Shown here: one piece after another, positions 26,147 through 34,650 of the stretch | Layout of the letters: the number at the start of each line of letters is the position of its first letter | Numbering within the stretch: the first letter of the stretch is position 1 | Assembly (NCBI RefSeq): GCF_025685565.1 | Contig: NZ_JAGSYE010000006.1 | Coordinates: 118,479-182,478, forward strand | DNA length: 64,000 nucleotides | Reading direction: 5' to 3' | From: Granulicella aggregans | GTDB lineage: Bacteria; Acidobacteriota; Terriglobia; Terriglobales; Acidobacteriaceae | Position numbers and translations under genes: made by a program | The notes under the pieces: model-generated | Database searches by the model: none | Seen by the model: the letters and a program-made list of their open reading frames with translations, nothing else | What the model was told of the DNA's origin: nothing

Positions 26147-27388
26147 ATGCCTGCAAACGAAAAGACGCACCGCAACTCCTATGTAATTTGGATCGTCGCA
26201 GCTGCCCTGCTCGTAGCGGCGATTCTCTTCATTCGCTGGAAGACGAAGGATCGCGTTGTCATCCGCGCGTCGACGGTGAGCCGCCAGAGCCTTGAGAGCT
26301 CGACCTCTACGAACGGCAAGGTGGAGCCGATCCACGAGTACCAGGCCCACGCCGCCTTTCCGGGAGTAGTGAAGCGGCTGTACGTGCAGGTTGGTGACAA
26401 AGTCCCAGCCGGCGCTCTCCTCGTGACGATGGATGACACCGATATCCGGTCACGTCTGGCCGGCGCGGCGGTATCGATCAGTACGGCGAAGATTGGGCTC
26501 GACGCAACGCAACATAATGGGACGCAGGAAGAACGTCTCGCCTTATCCGGCGACCTGGAGCGTGCAAGGTCTCAGAAGCAGCAGGCGGCTACTGAGCTTG
26601 CGGCGCTACAGCAGCTACAACAGAAGGGCGCAGCCTCTGCGGCGGAAGTAGCCGCCGCGCAACAGCGCCTGCAGGCGGCAACAAGCACTCTTGATGGCCT
26701 TCAGGCGCGCAGCGAACGCCGCTACAGCCCTTCAGAGCTCGAGCGAGCGCAGCAACAGCTTGTGAATGCTCAGGCGGACCAGGCTGCGGCGGAACGCAGC
26801 TACGCTCTGGCGAATATCCGCGCGCCTTTTGCGGGCACCGTCTACTCCGTGCCCGTGGCCGAGTACGACTATGTTCCCGCAGGTGAGGACCTCCTCGACA
26901 TCGCCGACCTCAACCAGATCCAGGTTCGCGCCTACTTTGACGAGCCGGAGATCGGTAAGCTCGCCATCGGTCAGAAGGTAACGATTGTATGGCCCGCCAA
27001 GCCGCTGAAGACCTGGCATGGCCATATCGACCAGGTTCCTTCTACGGTCATCACCTACGGCACGCGTAACGTCGGCGAGTGCCTGATTACCGTCGACGAT
27101 GCGCAGGGTGACCTACTGCCGAACACAAATGTCACCGTGACTGTGACGACTTCCCACAGCAGCGACGTGTTGAGCATCCCCCGTGAGGCTCTGCATACCG
27201 ATGGGCCGCGAGACTATGTCTTTCGTGTCGTCAACAACAAACTGGTGCGCACAGCAGTCCAGATTGGAGTCGTCAACCTGACCCGGGTTGAGATCATCTC
27301 CGGTCTGAGCGATAAGGATGTCGTTGCTCTCAGTGCCACCAGCGACAGCGAACTCTCCAACGGCTTGCCCGTAAAAATCGTCGAATAA
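26147..27388 (+). CDS. Periplasmic adaptor (membrane-fusion) protein of a tripartite exporter
   Basis: 413 residues from the ATG (MPANEKTHRN). It has one N-terminal membrane anchor (IWIVAAALLVAAILFI), a split lipoyl domain (FPGVVKRLYVQVGDKVPAG with NIRAPFAGTVYSVPVAEYD), a long coiled-coil hairpin rich in Ala/Gln between them, and beta-barrel and membrane-proximal domains at the end (VNLTRVEIISGLSDKDVV). This is the HlyD/MacA-type layout. One base separates it from the next gene. No ABC, MFS or RND pump is encoded nearby. Confidence 0.88.
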   Translation: MPANEKTHRNSYVIWIVAAALLVAAILFIRWKTKDRVVIRASTVSRQSLESSTSTNGKVEPIHEYQAHAAFPGVVKRLYVQVGDKVPAGALLVTMDDTDIRSRLAGAAVSISTAKIGLDATQHNGTQEERLALSGDLERARSQKQQAATELAALQQLQQKGAASAAEVAAAQQRLQAATSTLDGLQARSERRYSPSELERAQQQLVNAQADQAAAERSYALANIRAPFAGTVYSVPVAEYDYVPAGEDLLDIADLNQIQVRAYFDEPEIGKLAIGQKVTIVWPAKPLKTWHGHIDQVPSTVITYGTRNVGECLITVDDAQGDLLPNTNVTVTVTTSHSSDVLSIPREALHTDGPRDYVFRVVNNKLVRTAVQIGVVNLTRVEIISGLSDKDVVALSATSDSELSNGLPVKIVE

Positions 27389-27389
27389 C

Positions 27390-28364
27390 ATGGCTTACCG
27401 GCTCCCCACGATTTCGCTGTTCGCGATGTTCTTTCTCCTCCGTCTCACCGCGGTAGCGGATGTCGTCCACGCGACGACAGCCTTGAATCAAGGCCGGGTC
27501 GACGAAGCGGCATTGGAACTCCGGAGTGATCTCAAGATGCATCCTCACGACGCCGTACTTCACCAGATGTTGTGCAGAGCGTTTTACTCGGAGGAGCTTG
27601 CCGACCGTGCTATCGGAGAGTGCGAGGCTGCTGTCGCCGACACGCGTTCTGACGACGCGTTATTAAGCGAGAACCTGATGTGGCTTGGGCGAGCCTACGG
27701 TCTCAAGGCTTCACGCGCGAATCCGATCTCCGCATTCCGTATCGCCAAGAAGGTAGTAGCATCGTTTGAGCGCTCAACCCAGGTTGACGCGAAGAATGTC
27801 TCCGCCCTCAGCGATCTTGGAGAGTATTACGTTGGCGCGCCATCGATCGTTGGCGGCGGACTCGACAAGGCTGACCGCCTCGTCCTACGAATGCAGCCCG
27901 TCTCCGCAACCAAGGCCCACAGGCTGCTGGCGATGATCGCCGAGAAGCGCGATGACTACGAAACGTCGGAGGCGGAGTTCAAGCGCGCCTTCGAAGCTCA
28001 GCGAACGCCTCAGACATTGATCGACGTTGCCGGCTTCTACCAGCGCCGCAAGCAGTGCGACGAGGCAGTATCGACGGTCAGGACGCTCGTGCGGATGGAC
28101 CGGGCGAAAGACTCAGCCATCGTCGATGCGGCCAGCGTTCTCACCGCCTGTAATCGCGAGCCGCAACTGGCGCGGGAGTTACTTTCCAGCTACCTCACCT
28201 CACCGGCAAGATCCGACAACGCACCCGCAGCGCGGGTGCATGTGCAACTGGGCGATCTGATTGCCAAATCCGGTGATTCAGAAGGCGCGCGCCGCGAGTA
28301 CGAGGCGGCACTTGCCCTTGCCTCCGAGTATGCTCCCGCTCGCAAAGCTCTGCAGGCACGCTAA
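27390..28364 (+). CDS. Exported TPR-repeat protein of the adaptor-TolC operon
   Basis: 324 residues with a short N-terminal hydrophobic signal (ISLFAMFFLLRLTAVADVVHA). The remainder is helical repeats of TPR type (NQGRVDEAALELRSDLKMHP; RRKQCDEAVSTVRTLVRM; GDLIAKSGDSEGARREYEAA). The gene lies between the adaptor (1-base gap) and TolC (14-base gap), so it is co-expressed with them. It may act as a periplasmic scaffold for the export complex; this is inferred from position only. Confidence 0.78.
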   Translation: MAYRLPTISLFAMFFLLRLTAVADVVHATTALNQGRVDEAALELRSDLKMHPHDAVLHQMLCRAFYSEELADRAIGECEAAVADTRSDDALLSENLMWLGRAYGLKASRANPISAFRIAKKVVASFERSTQVDAKNVSALSDLGEYYVGAPSIVGGGLDKADRLVLRMQPVSATKAHRLLAMIAEKRDDYETSEAEFKRAFEAQRTPQTLIDVAGFYQRRKQCDEAVSTVRTLVRMDRAKDSAIVDAASVLTACNREPQLARELLSSYLTSPARSDNAPAARVHVQLGDLIAKSGDSEGARREYEAALALASEYAPARKALQAR

Positions 28365-28378
28365 CTAATCGAGATACC

Positions 28379-29797
28379 ATGAAATTCAGCCGCACACGCA
28401 GCATGACACAGAGAGGCCGGCGACGATCGATGCTCCGCTTCCCATCATTTCTACTGGCCACCGCGGCTCTCTTTGTGCCGTGTGTCGCCGCGCAGGCGCA
28501 GATCTCTTTCTCTTCGGCCATGGACCTTGCGCTTCGGAGCGATCCAAAGATCAAAGCCGCCGAAGCGACCGTGGAGAAGGCCCGTGCCCAACTGGCCACC
28601 ACGCGTGACGCCTTCATCCCGGGCGTCAGCGTGAATGGAGGATATGGAACCTCCACCGGAGTTCCGCTGAGCGTTCCCGTCGTCTTCAGCCTGGCGAGTC
28701 AATCGCAGATCTTCAACTTCGCCCAGCGCGACAATTCACGCGCAGCGGCGGCGGGACTGCAGGCTGCCCTGCTGGCAGCTGAAGAGTCTCGCGACCAGGT
28801 GACCGAGGATGTCGCCGTAACTTACCTGAACCTGGACAACGCGCAGCGCCGCCGGGGCGCGATGTCCCAGGAGTACGAGTTCGCCTCCAACCTCACCAAA
28901 ATCGTGCAGGAGAGGCTGGATGCCGGCCGCGATACGCGAATCGAACTCTTGAAGGCGAAGCGCACCGCAGCCCAGGTCCACCTTCAGCTGCTCCAGATCG
29001 ACGACCAAATCGCCGGTCTCTCCGACCACCTGTCTCGTCTCATCGGGCTTCCCGGAAATCATCTCAGCTCGGTAACAGCGTCGATTCCGACGCTTCCCGC
29101 GATCTCGACACTGACCGGCGATGCGCCGGACAGCTACGGCATAAAGGCCGCCGAGGAGACCGCGCGCAGTAAGCAGTTTGTGGCCTTCGGCGAAGCGCGA
29201 TACCGCTTCCGTCCGCAGCTGAGCTTCGGAGCGAACTACAGCCGCATCAGCACCAGTCAGACGAACTACGTCGATTACTATCCCGGATTCAAGCAAAAGA
29301 GCGAAAGCGCTGCGTCCATCGGCATCCAGATCACGATCCCGCTCTACGACCGTCTCCATGACGACCGTGCCCGCGAGTCCGCCGCCGAAGCAAAGCGGGC
29401 GCAGTTCGAGGCGGAGGGGCAACGCAGCCAGTTCCTTGAGGGCCGCGCACGTCTGCAGCACAGCGCCAGCGAGCTTGAAGCGCGTAGCGATCTGGCCGGC
29501 ATCGACCGCGAACTTGCGCAGGAGCAGCTTGATATTGTGCTGGCGCAGCTTTCGGCGGAGCACGGGAGTGTTGGAGGGCCGCTAATGACTCCCAAGGATG
29601 AACAGAACGCCCGCCTGCAGGAACGCGCTCGGGCGATCGATCTGCTTGAAGCGGAGTTCCAGCTGAACCAGGCGCAGATCAACCTGATGCGCCAGACCGG
29701 ACAGCTTGAAAGCTGGGTGAAGCACCTGGAGGCGAATTCGGTTGCGCCAGCTGCGTCTACGACGATCGTGCCTGGTTCAGGCTCGGTCACGCCCTAA
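28379..29797 (+). CDS. TolC-family outer-membrane efflux protein
   Basis: 472 residues. The basic N-terminus is followed by a signal peptide (LRFPSFLLATAALFVPCVAA). The mature protein carries two OEP repeats, each with long amphipathic helices (ALRSDPKIKAAEATVEKARA; LLAAEESRDQVTEDVAVTYL) and strands such as RPQLSFGANYSRI. It would form the outer-membrane channel of the exporter whose adaptor is encoded two genes upstream. Alternative in-frame ATGs at 28403 and 28430 retain the signal peptide. Confidence 0.88.
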   Translation: MKFSRTRSMTQRGRRRSMLRFPSFLLATAALFVPCVAAQAQISFSSAMDLALRSDPKIKAAEATVEKARAQLATTRDAFIPGVSVNGGYGTSTGVPLSVPVVFSLASQSQIFNFAQRDNSRAAAAGLQAALLAAEESRDQVTEDVAVTYLNLDNAQRRRGAMSQEYEFASNLTKIVQERLDAGRDTRIELLKAKRTAAQVHLQLLQIDDQIAGLSDHLSRLIGLPGNHLSSVTASIPTLPAISTLTGDAPDSYGIKAAEETARSKQFVAFGEARYRFRPQLSFGANYSRISTSQTNYVDYYPGFKQKSESAASIGIQITIPLYDRLHDDRARESAAEAKRAQFEAEGQRSQFLEGRARLQHSASELEARSDLAGIDRELAQEQLDIVLAQLSAEHGSVGGPLMTPKDEQNARLQERARAIDLLEAEFQLNQAQINLMRQTGQLESWVKHLEANSVAPAASTTIVPGSGSVTP

Positions 29798-29878
29798 GCG
29801 ACTCAGCGGCGATACCCTTCCAACAACCAACGCTTCGCGGCTCCAAGGGCTAACGGAGTGGTAAACTATGAGGTAGCG

Positions 29879-31363
29879 ATGAAGCCACTTAAGACACTCT
29901 TTCTGAACCCGCCTTCCTTTGAGAAATTTGATGGTGGAGCCAGCTCCCGCTGGCCCGCGACACGTGAGATCGAATCCTACTGGTACCCGGTATGGCTCAC
30001 CTATCCCGCCGGCATGCTCGAAGGCTCTCGCCTCGTCGACGCTCCGCCGCACCACCTCAGCTGGCAGGATGTGGTCGAAATCCTTAAGGACTACGAGTTC
30101 CTCGTCCTCTTCACCAGCACGATGGGCTGGGAGGGCGACCAGAAGATGGCCGAGGTCATCAAGCAAACCTATCCGTCGATCAAGATTGCCTTCGTCGGAC
30201 CTCCGGTGACCACCTCACCAGACAAGGCGCTGAATGAGTGCCCGGCAATCGACTTTATCTGCCGCCGCGAGTTCGACTTCTCCGTCGTGGAGTTCGCGAA
30301 TCACAAGCCTCTTGCAGAGATCCTTGGCGTCAGCTACAAGGAAAACGGTGTCATCCAGCACAACGCAGATCGTCCGCAGGTCACTCCGGAAGAGCTGGAC
30401 GAGATGCCCTGGGCGACCGAGATCTACCATCGCGATCTCGATGTCACCAAGTACTCGGTTCCCTTCCTGCTACACCCTTATGTGTCTCTCTACTCGACAC
30501 GCGGCTGCCCGGCTCAGTGCACCTTCTGCCTGTGGCCGCAGACGCTCTCGGGCCACGCCTGGCGCAAGCGGTCTACAGATGATGTCGCTGCAGAGATGAA
30601 GCAGGCGAAGGAACTCTTCCCGCACGTAAAAGAGTTCTTCTTCGACGATGACACCTTCAATATCCAGCGCGCCCGCACGGTCGAGCTGTGCGAGAAGCTG
30701 AAGCCGCTTGGCTTGACGTGGTCCTGCACCTCGCGCGTCACCACGGACTACGAGACCCTGAAGGCAATGAAGGAAGCGGGCTGCCGCCTGCTGATCGTCG
30801 GCTACGAGTCCGGCGACGAGCAGATCCTGAAGAACATCAAGAAGGGTGCGACCGTTCAGCGCGCGCTCGACTTCACCCGTGACTGCCACAAACTCGGCCT
30901 GGTCATCCACGGCGACTTCATCCTCGGCCTGCCCGGAGAGACGAAGGAGTCGATCCGCAACACGATCGAGTTCGCGAAACAGCTCGATTGCGAGACGATC
31001 CAGGTCTCGATTGCGCACGCCTTCCCTGGTACGGAGTTCTTCGACTACGCGAAGGCCAACAACTTCATTACCAACGAAGCGATGAGCGACGATGGCGGCC
31101 ACCAGATGGCGCACATCGAATACCCTGGCCTTCCCGTCGAGTACGTGATGGAGATGGTGCACAAGTTCTACGACGAGTACTACTTCCGCCCCAAGGCGGC
31201 CTTCCGCGTGGTGTGGCAGGCGATCGTCAACCGCGATGTGCCCCGCCTCTACACCGAGGCCGTTAGCTTCATGAAGCTCCGCTCGCAGCGCAACAAGGCT
31301 GCCCGCGCTGCGAAGGAAGCCAACGCAGTGAAGGCTCAGGAATCGGTCAGCATGAACGCGTAG
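29879..31363 (+). CDS. hpnJ: Hopanoid-associated radical SAM protein HpnJ
   Basis: 494 residues, start chosen at the ATG preceded by GAGGTAG (MKPLKTLFLNPPSFEKF). An N-terminal B12-binding-like domain (LVLFTSTMGWEGDQKMAEV, IAFVGPPVTTSP) precedes a radical-SAM domain with the cluster motif CPAQCTFC. The opening FDGGASSRWPATREIESYWY is the family signature. HpnJ is linked to remodelling of the bacteriohopanetetrol head group into its cyclitol ether. It is followed by a hairpin terminator and then by the SMR-like pair; the squalene genes lie beyond on the other strand. Confidence 0.9.
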   Translation: MKPLKTLFLNPPSFEKFDGGASSRWPATREIESYWYPVWLTYPAGMLEGSRLVDAPPHHLSWQDVVEILKDYEFLVLFTSTMGWEGDQKMAEVIKQTYPSIKIAFVGPPVTTSPDKALNECPAIDFICRREFDFSVVEFANHKPLAEILGVSYKENGVIQHNADRPQVTPEELDEMPWATEIYHRDLDVTKYSVPFLLHPYVSLYSTRGCPAQCTFCLWPQTLSGHAWRKRSTDDVAAEMKQAKELFPHVKEFFFDDDTFNIQRARTVELCEKLKPLGLTWSCTSRVTTDYETLKAMKEAGCRLLIVGYESGDEQILKNIKKGATVQRALDFTRDCHKLGLVIHGDFILGLPGETKESIRNTIEFAKQLDCETIQVSIAHAFPGTEFFDYAKANNFITNEAMSDDGGHQMAHIEYPGLPVEYVMEMVHKFYDEYYFRPKAAFRVVWQAIVNRDVPRLYTEAVSFMKLRSQRNKAARAAKEANAVKAQESVSMNA

Positions 31364-31385
31364 CGTTCACGAACTCCAACGAAGA

Positions 31386-31422
31386 GGCGGTCAGCAAGTC
31401 TGCTGGCCGCCTTTCTGATTTT
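31386..31422 (+). terminator. Rho-independent terminator after hpnJ
   Basis: GGCGGTCAGCA, a 4-base loop, TGCTGGCCGCC (one mismatch), followed by TTTCTGATTTT. The stem is 11 bases and the T-rich tract is typical. The SMR-like genes begin 13 bases further on with their own ribosome-binding site. Confidence 0.78.
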
Positions 31423-31434
31423 GCTCGAAGGAAA

Positions 31435-31863
31435 ATGAAGCACACCCTCTCATTCCGGCGTTACCTGATCCTGCTCGCCGTGATGCTGACCGTATCGGTC
31501 GGCGACACGATGCTGTCGCATGGCATGGCGCAGGTTGGGCCCGTATCGGCGCATCATCTCGGACTGTTGCTCGTCGCAATGAAGAACCCCTGGATCATCG
31601 GTGGAATCCTTCTGCTCATCGGATACTTCGCAAGTTACCTTACCGCATTGAGCTGGGCCGACCTCACCTTCGTCCTCCCTTCCACCGCCTTCAGCTACGT
31701 AGTCATCGCGTTGCTGGCGAAGTTTTGGCAGCATGAGACGATCTCTCTTTATCGCTGGCTGGGAATCATGCTGATCGTCTGCGGTGTCGGGTTCGTCGCG
31801 AACGGGCCATCGCTCACCGAGCATCCGCCAAAGCCCTCAGAGAAAGAGATGGAGGAGGTATGA
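31435..31863 (+). CDS. SMR/EamA-type half-transporter, first subunit
   Basis: 142 residues, four transmembrane helices in the small-multidrug-resistance / single EamA-repeat layout. TM1 (LILLAVMLTVSVGDTMLSHG) carries the usual intramembrane acidic residue position (D), and TM3 contains LSWADLTFVLPSTAFSYVVI. A charged C-terminal tail (KPSEKEMEEV) follows. AAGGAAA lies just before the ATG. The ATGA overlap with the next gene means a heterodimer is likely, as with ArnE/ArnF lipid-sugar flippases. The setting in a hopanoid region hints at a lipid substrate. Confidence 0.8.
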   Translation: MKHTLSFRRYLILLAVMLTVSVGDTMLSHGMAQVGPVSAHHLGLLLVAMKNPWIIGGILLLIGYFASYLTALSWADLTFVLPSTAFSYVVIALLAKFWQHETISLYRWLGIMLIVCGVGFVANGPSLTEHPPKPSEKEMEEV

Positions 31864-32249
31864 CGACCGTCGGCGTGGCCGAGAAATGGGCTCTGATTGG
31901 CGTTGTCGCGGTCTCGGCGATTGCGGGAGATATCCTCACTGCGGGCGCGATGCGTCGCATTGGCGATCTCGACCTGATCCGGGCGAAATCGGGAATTTTG
32001 GGCGCGGTCAAGGCGGTCGTTACCAACCCAATGTTTCTGCTCGGTGTGTGTTCCATGGCTGTGAGTTTCTTCTCGCTGCTGTTCACCTTGAGTGTCGTCG
32101 ATGTTTCGCTCGCGACCCCGGCAAGCGCGGCGATCACCTACATTGGCAACGCCTTCGCGGCGAAGTTCTTCCTGCACGAGAACGTCGACAAACGCCGCTG
32201 GATCTCCGCCGCGTTCGTCACCGCAGGCGTCGTTCTTCTAGCGAAGTAA
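31860..32249 (+). CDS. SMR/EamA-type half-transporter, second subunit
   Basis: 129 residues with four hydrophobic helices and the same landmarks as its partner: an acidic residue in TM1 (VSAIAGDILTAGAMRRIG), VDVSLATPASAAITYIGNAF in TM3, and a last helix AAFVTAGVVLLAK. It overlaps the upstream subunit by 4 bases. Two unequal halves with opposite topology usually make one antiparallel transporter. The gene ends 12 bases before palindromic repeat copy 2. Confidence 0.8.
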   Translation: MTTVGVAEKWALIGVVAVSAIAGDILTAGAMRRIGDLDLIRAKSGILGAVKAVVTNPMFLLGVCSMAVSFFSLLFTLSVVDVSLATPASAAITYIGNAFAAKFFLHENVDKRRWISAAFVTAGVVLLAK

Positions 32250-32261
32250 CGACTTAAGCCA

Positions 32262-32314
32262 GGGTGCCCCATCCATCGCGCCGTTGCTTCTCGCGATGGG
32301 TGGGACGTAGAACG
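32262..32314. repeat. Dispersed palindromic element, copy 2
   Basis: GGTGCCCCATCCATCGCG, an 11-base spacer, and CGCGATGGGTGGGACGTAGAACG. The arms CCCATCCATCGCG and CGCGATGGGTGGG pair with one mismatch. It matches copy 1 at 4256-4308. It lies between two convergent genes (an SMR subunit and hpnE). Confidence 0.78.
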
Positions 32315-32320
32315 CACGAG

Positions 32321-33721
32321 CTAACGAACCAGCAGCGGCATCAACCCCGTAGCCGGAAGCTCTGCAGAAAGATACCGAGCAGCATCCCCCACAATCGCTC
32401 CGGCCGCGAGCCTCCCACCCCGTATAGCCCCCTCCATCGTTGATGGCCACTCGGTCGCGGTCCAGTCTCCAGCAAGAAAGAGCCCTGGCCATTGCGTCTT
32501 CTGCGTGGGCCGGTAATGATCAAGCCCTGGCGTCACCGAAAACGTTGCGCGAGCCTCTTTCAACACGCTCGACTTCACCAGCCGTGCGGTCTTAATCGCC
32601 GGAAAGAACATTGCTAGCTCTTCAAGGGCGGATGCGAGTATCGCTTCCCTCCCCATCTTCAACTCCGGCCAAGACGCGCTGATCACCAGCTCAAGATAAG
32701 TCCCGCGCGAAGCCGGCCAGCGACGTATTCGTGACTTGGTGAAGATCCATTGAATACGCGTATCGAGCAGGACGGCATGGTCTACATCGATCACCTCACG
32801 GTCGTACCAGAGATGAATCGTAGTGATGGGCGCAGCGATAAAGTGGTCGAATCCAGAGGCGATGGGAGCGCCATCCGGCAGTCCGCGCAGGATGCCCTGC
32901 GTCTGCTTGAAGTCCACCGCCAGAATGACGTTACTCGTCTCGAAGTCTGCGCCATCGGTCGTGACGCGCCAGCGATCTCCGGCAATCTGTTCAAGCGCTG
33001 TCATGCCGGTCTTCAGGCGCACATCGACACCACGCGATTGCGCCAGATCCGTCAGTGGCGCGAGCCACTCGCTAAGCGGCAGCGCGGGAATCCCAAGGCG
33101 ACCGGCCTGCGGCGACCGTAGAAACGATTCGTGGAAGACCTTGCCTGCATACTTCGTCGAGCAGTTGTCGAAGCCATCGTTCAGGGCTCCAACCACGACC
33201 GGCTCCCAGAAGTGGCGAATCCCCCGCTCAGTCTGATGCGTTCGTTTCAGCCACGCCGCAAAGCTCTCTGCATCCGAGGCCGGATAGCCACGCAAAAACT
33301 CCATCAGTCCACGTGCGATGCCTATCTTGTCACCAAGCCCAAGCATCGGGGCACGCAGAAAGCTCATCGTCTGATGCGACGGCGCGGGCAGCGATCCAGG
33401 TGCAAGCCGCGTCCTATTGCCATTGGGCTCGAGGAAGAAGAGTTCGTCGTACCAGCGGATCGTGTCTGCCGCACCAGCTTGTTCGAACAGATCAATCAAG
33501 TTTGTGCAACAGCCCAGGATGACGTGCTGCGAATCGATAACCTCTTCGAGCGCAGGATGCGGATAAGAGTAGGCACGTCCGCCCAGCGTCGGCCGCCGGT
33601 CGAGCACGGTGATGCTGTTGCCACTGGTGCCCGCTCCGCCTTGCGACAGGGCAAGCGCAGCGGCAGTTCCCGCAAGCCCACCACCGACAACGACTACGTC
33701 ACGCTGAATCGCTCCGCTCAT
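32321..33721 (-). CDS. hpnE: Hydroxysqualene dehydroxylase HpnE
   Basis: 466-residue FAD-dependent amine-oxidase-fold enzyme. The dinucleotide motif is VVVGGGLAGTAAALALSQGG, followed by VLDRRPTLGGRAYSY. The C-terminal FAD contact is GLFLAGDWTATEWPSTMEG. HpnE converts hydroxysqualene to squalene, the last step of the HpnCDE route that replaces squalene synthase. It is the final gene of the operon; its ATG overlaps the hpnD stop by 4 bases. Confidence 0.93.
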   Translation of the reverse strand: MSGAIQRDVVVVGGGLAGTAAALALSQGGAGTSGNSITVLDRRPTLGGRAYSYPHPALEEVIDSQHVILGCCTNLIDLFEQAGAADTIRWYDELFFLEPNGNRTRLAPGSLPAPSHQTMSFLRAPMLGLGDKIGIARGLMEFLRGYPASDAESFAAWLKRTHQTERGIRHFWEPVVVGALNDGFDNCSTKYAGKVFHESFLRSPQAGRLGIPALPLSEWLAPLTDLAQSRGVDVRLKTGMTALEQIAGDRWRVTTDGADFETSNVILAVDFKQTQGILRGLPDGAPIASGFDHFIAAPITTIHLWYDREVIDVDHAVLLDTRIQWIFTKSRIRRWPASRGTYLELVISASWPELKMGREAILASALEELAMFFPAIKTARLVKSSVLKEARATFSVTPGLDHYRPTQKTQWPGLFLAGDWTATEWPSTMEGAIRGGRLAAGAIVGDAARYLSAELPATGLMPLLVR

Positions 33722-34650
33722 CCGAAGATTCGGTTCCTGAAGGACAGCAGAACTCCCTGCGCGAGAATCGTCAGCTTCTGCGCAGTCGGCACCGAGGCAC
33801 GCTCGCTGAAGACATCATAGTCCGCGGCGATGATGCGCTCCAGCAGACGGCGGTAGATGGTCACCAGCACCCACAACGCCGCGCGGCTGTCGCGGTCGAT
33901 CAGAGGCAGCAACTGCTGCGCCGAGCCGTAGTAGACCTCAGCTTTTTCGCCAAGAGCGCGCAGCATCTGGCGATCATTCTCAACCGGCAGTTCTCCCGAG
34001 GAGAGTACTTGCAACCGGTCGAAGGTGAGCCCATATCCCGCCATGAGGTCGAGCGGGAGATAGGAGCGCCCGCGTTCGGCGTCTTCCTTCACATCGCGAA
34101 GAATGTTCGTCAACTGGAAGGCTATGCCGGTCTCTTCGGCAAACTTCTCGGCGCGCGCGTCTGAGTAACCAAAGATCCGAATGCACACGAGGCCAACCAC
34201 CGATGCGACGAGATAACAATAGCGATAGAGTGCGTCGAAGTCGGCATAGCCGCTTATTTGGCCGTCATCTGTCTCGTCCGGGTAGAGGTCCATCGTCGTG
34301 CCCTGCACAAGCTGCTCGAGCAGATCGTCCGAGATGCCGAAGCGGGCCTGTGTGTCACGCACCGCGACGAAGACCGGGTCTGTGTCTTCGAGCGTGGATC
34401 GCCTCCATGCAGCGATCCACTCGTCCATCATCACGCGACGAACTTCGATGGAGAAGGTCTCGTCGTCGGAGAGGTCATCGGCCCGGCGCATGAAGGCGTA
34501 GATCGCGCACATGGCGTCGCGCTTGGCTCGCGGCAAAACGCGGAAGGAGTAGTAGAAGTTCTTCGCCTCGCGCTTCGCGATAGCCTCGCAGACCGCGTAG
34601 GCCGCGGCGATCTCCAAAGTAGGCGGCTCCATGGAGACAGGTGCGTTCAC
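33718..34650 (-). CDS. hpnD: Presqualene diphosphate synthase HpnD
   Basis: 310-residue trans-isoprenyl-diphosphate synthase of the squalene/phytoene family. It begins the core with REAKNFYYSFRVLPRAKRDA. The first Asp-rich motif is RRADDLSDDE and the second is NILRDVKEDAERGRSYLP. HpnD condenses two farnesyl diphosphates into presqualene diphosphate. It is coupled by 4-base overlaps to hpnC upstream and hpnE downstream. Confidence 0.92.
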   Translation of the reverse strand: MNAPVSMEPPTLEIAAAYAVCEAIAKREAKNFYYSFRVLPRAKRDAMCAIYAFMRRADDLSDDETFSIEVRRVMMDEWIAAWRRSTLEDTDPVFVAVRDTQARFGISDDLLEQLVQGTTMDLYPDETDDGQISGYADFDALYRYCYLVASVVGLVCIRIFGYSDARAEKFAEETGIAFQLTNILRDVKEDAERGRSYLPLDLMAGYGLTFDRLQVLSSGELPVENDRQMLRALGEKAEVYYGSAQQLLPLIDRDSRAALWVLVTIYRRLLERIIAADYDVFSERASVPTAQKLTILAQGVLLSFRNRIFG

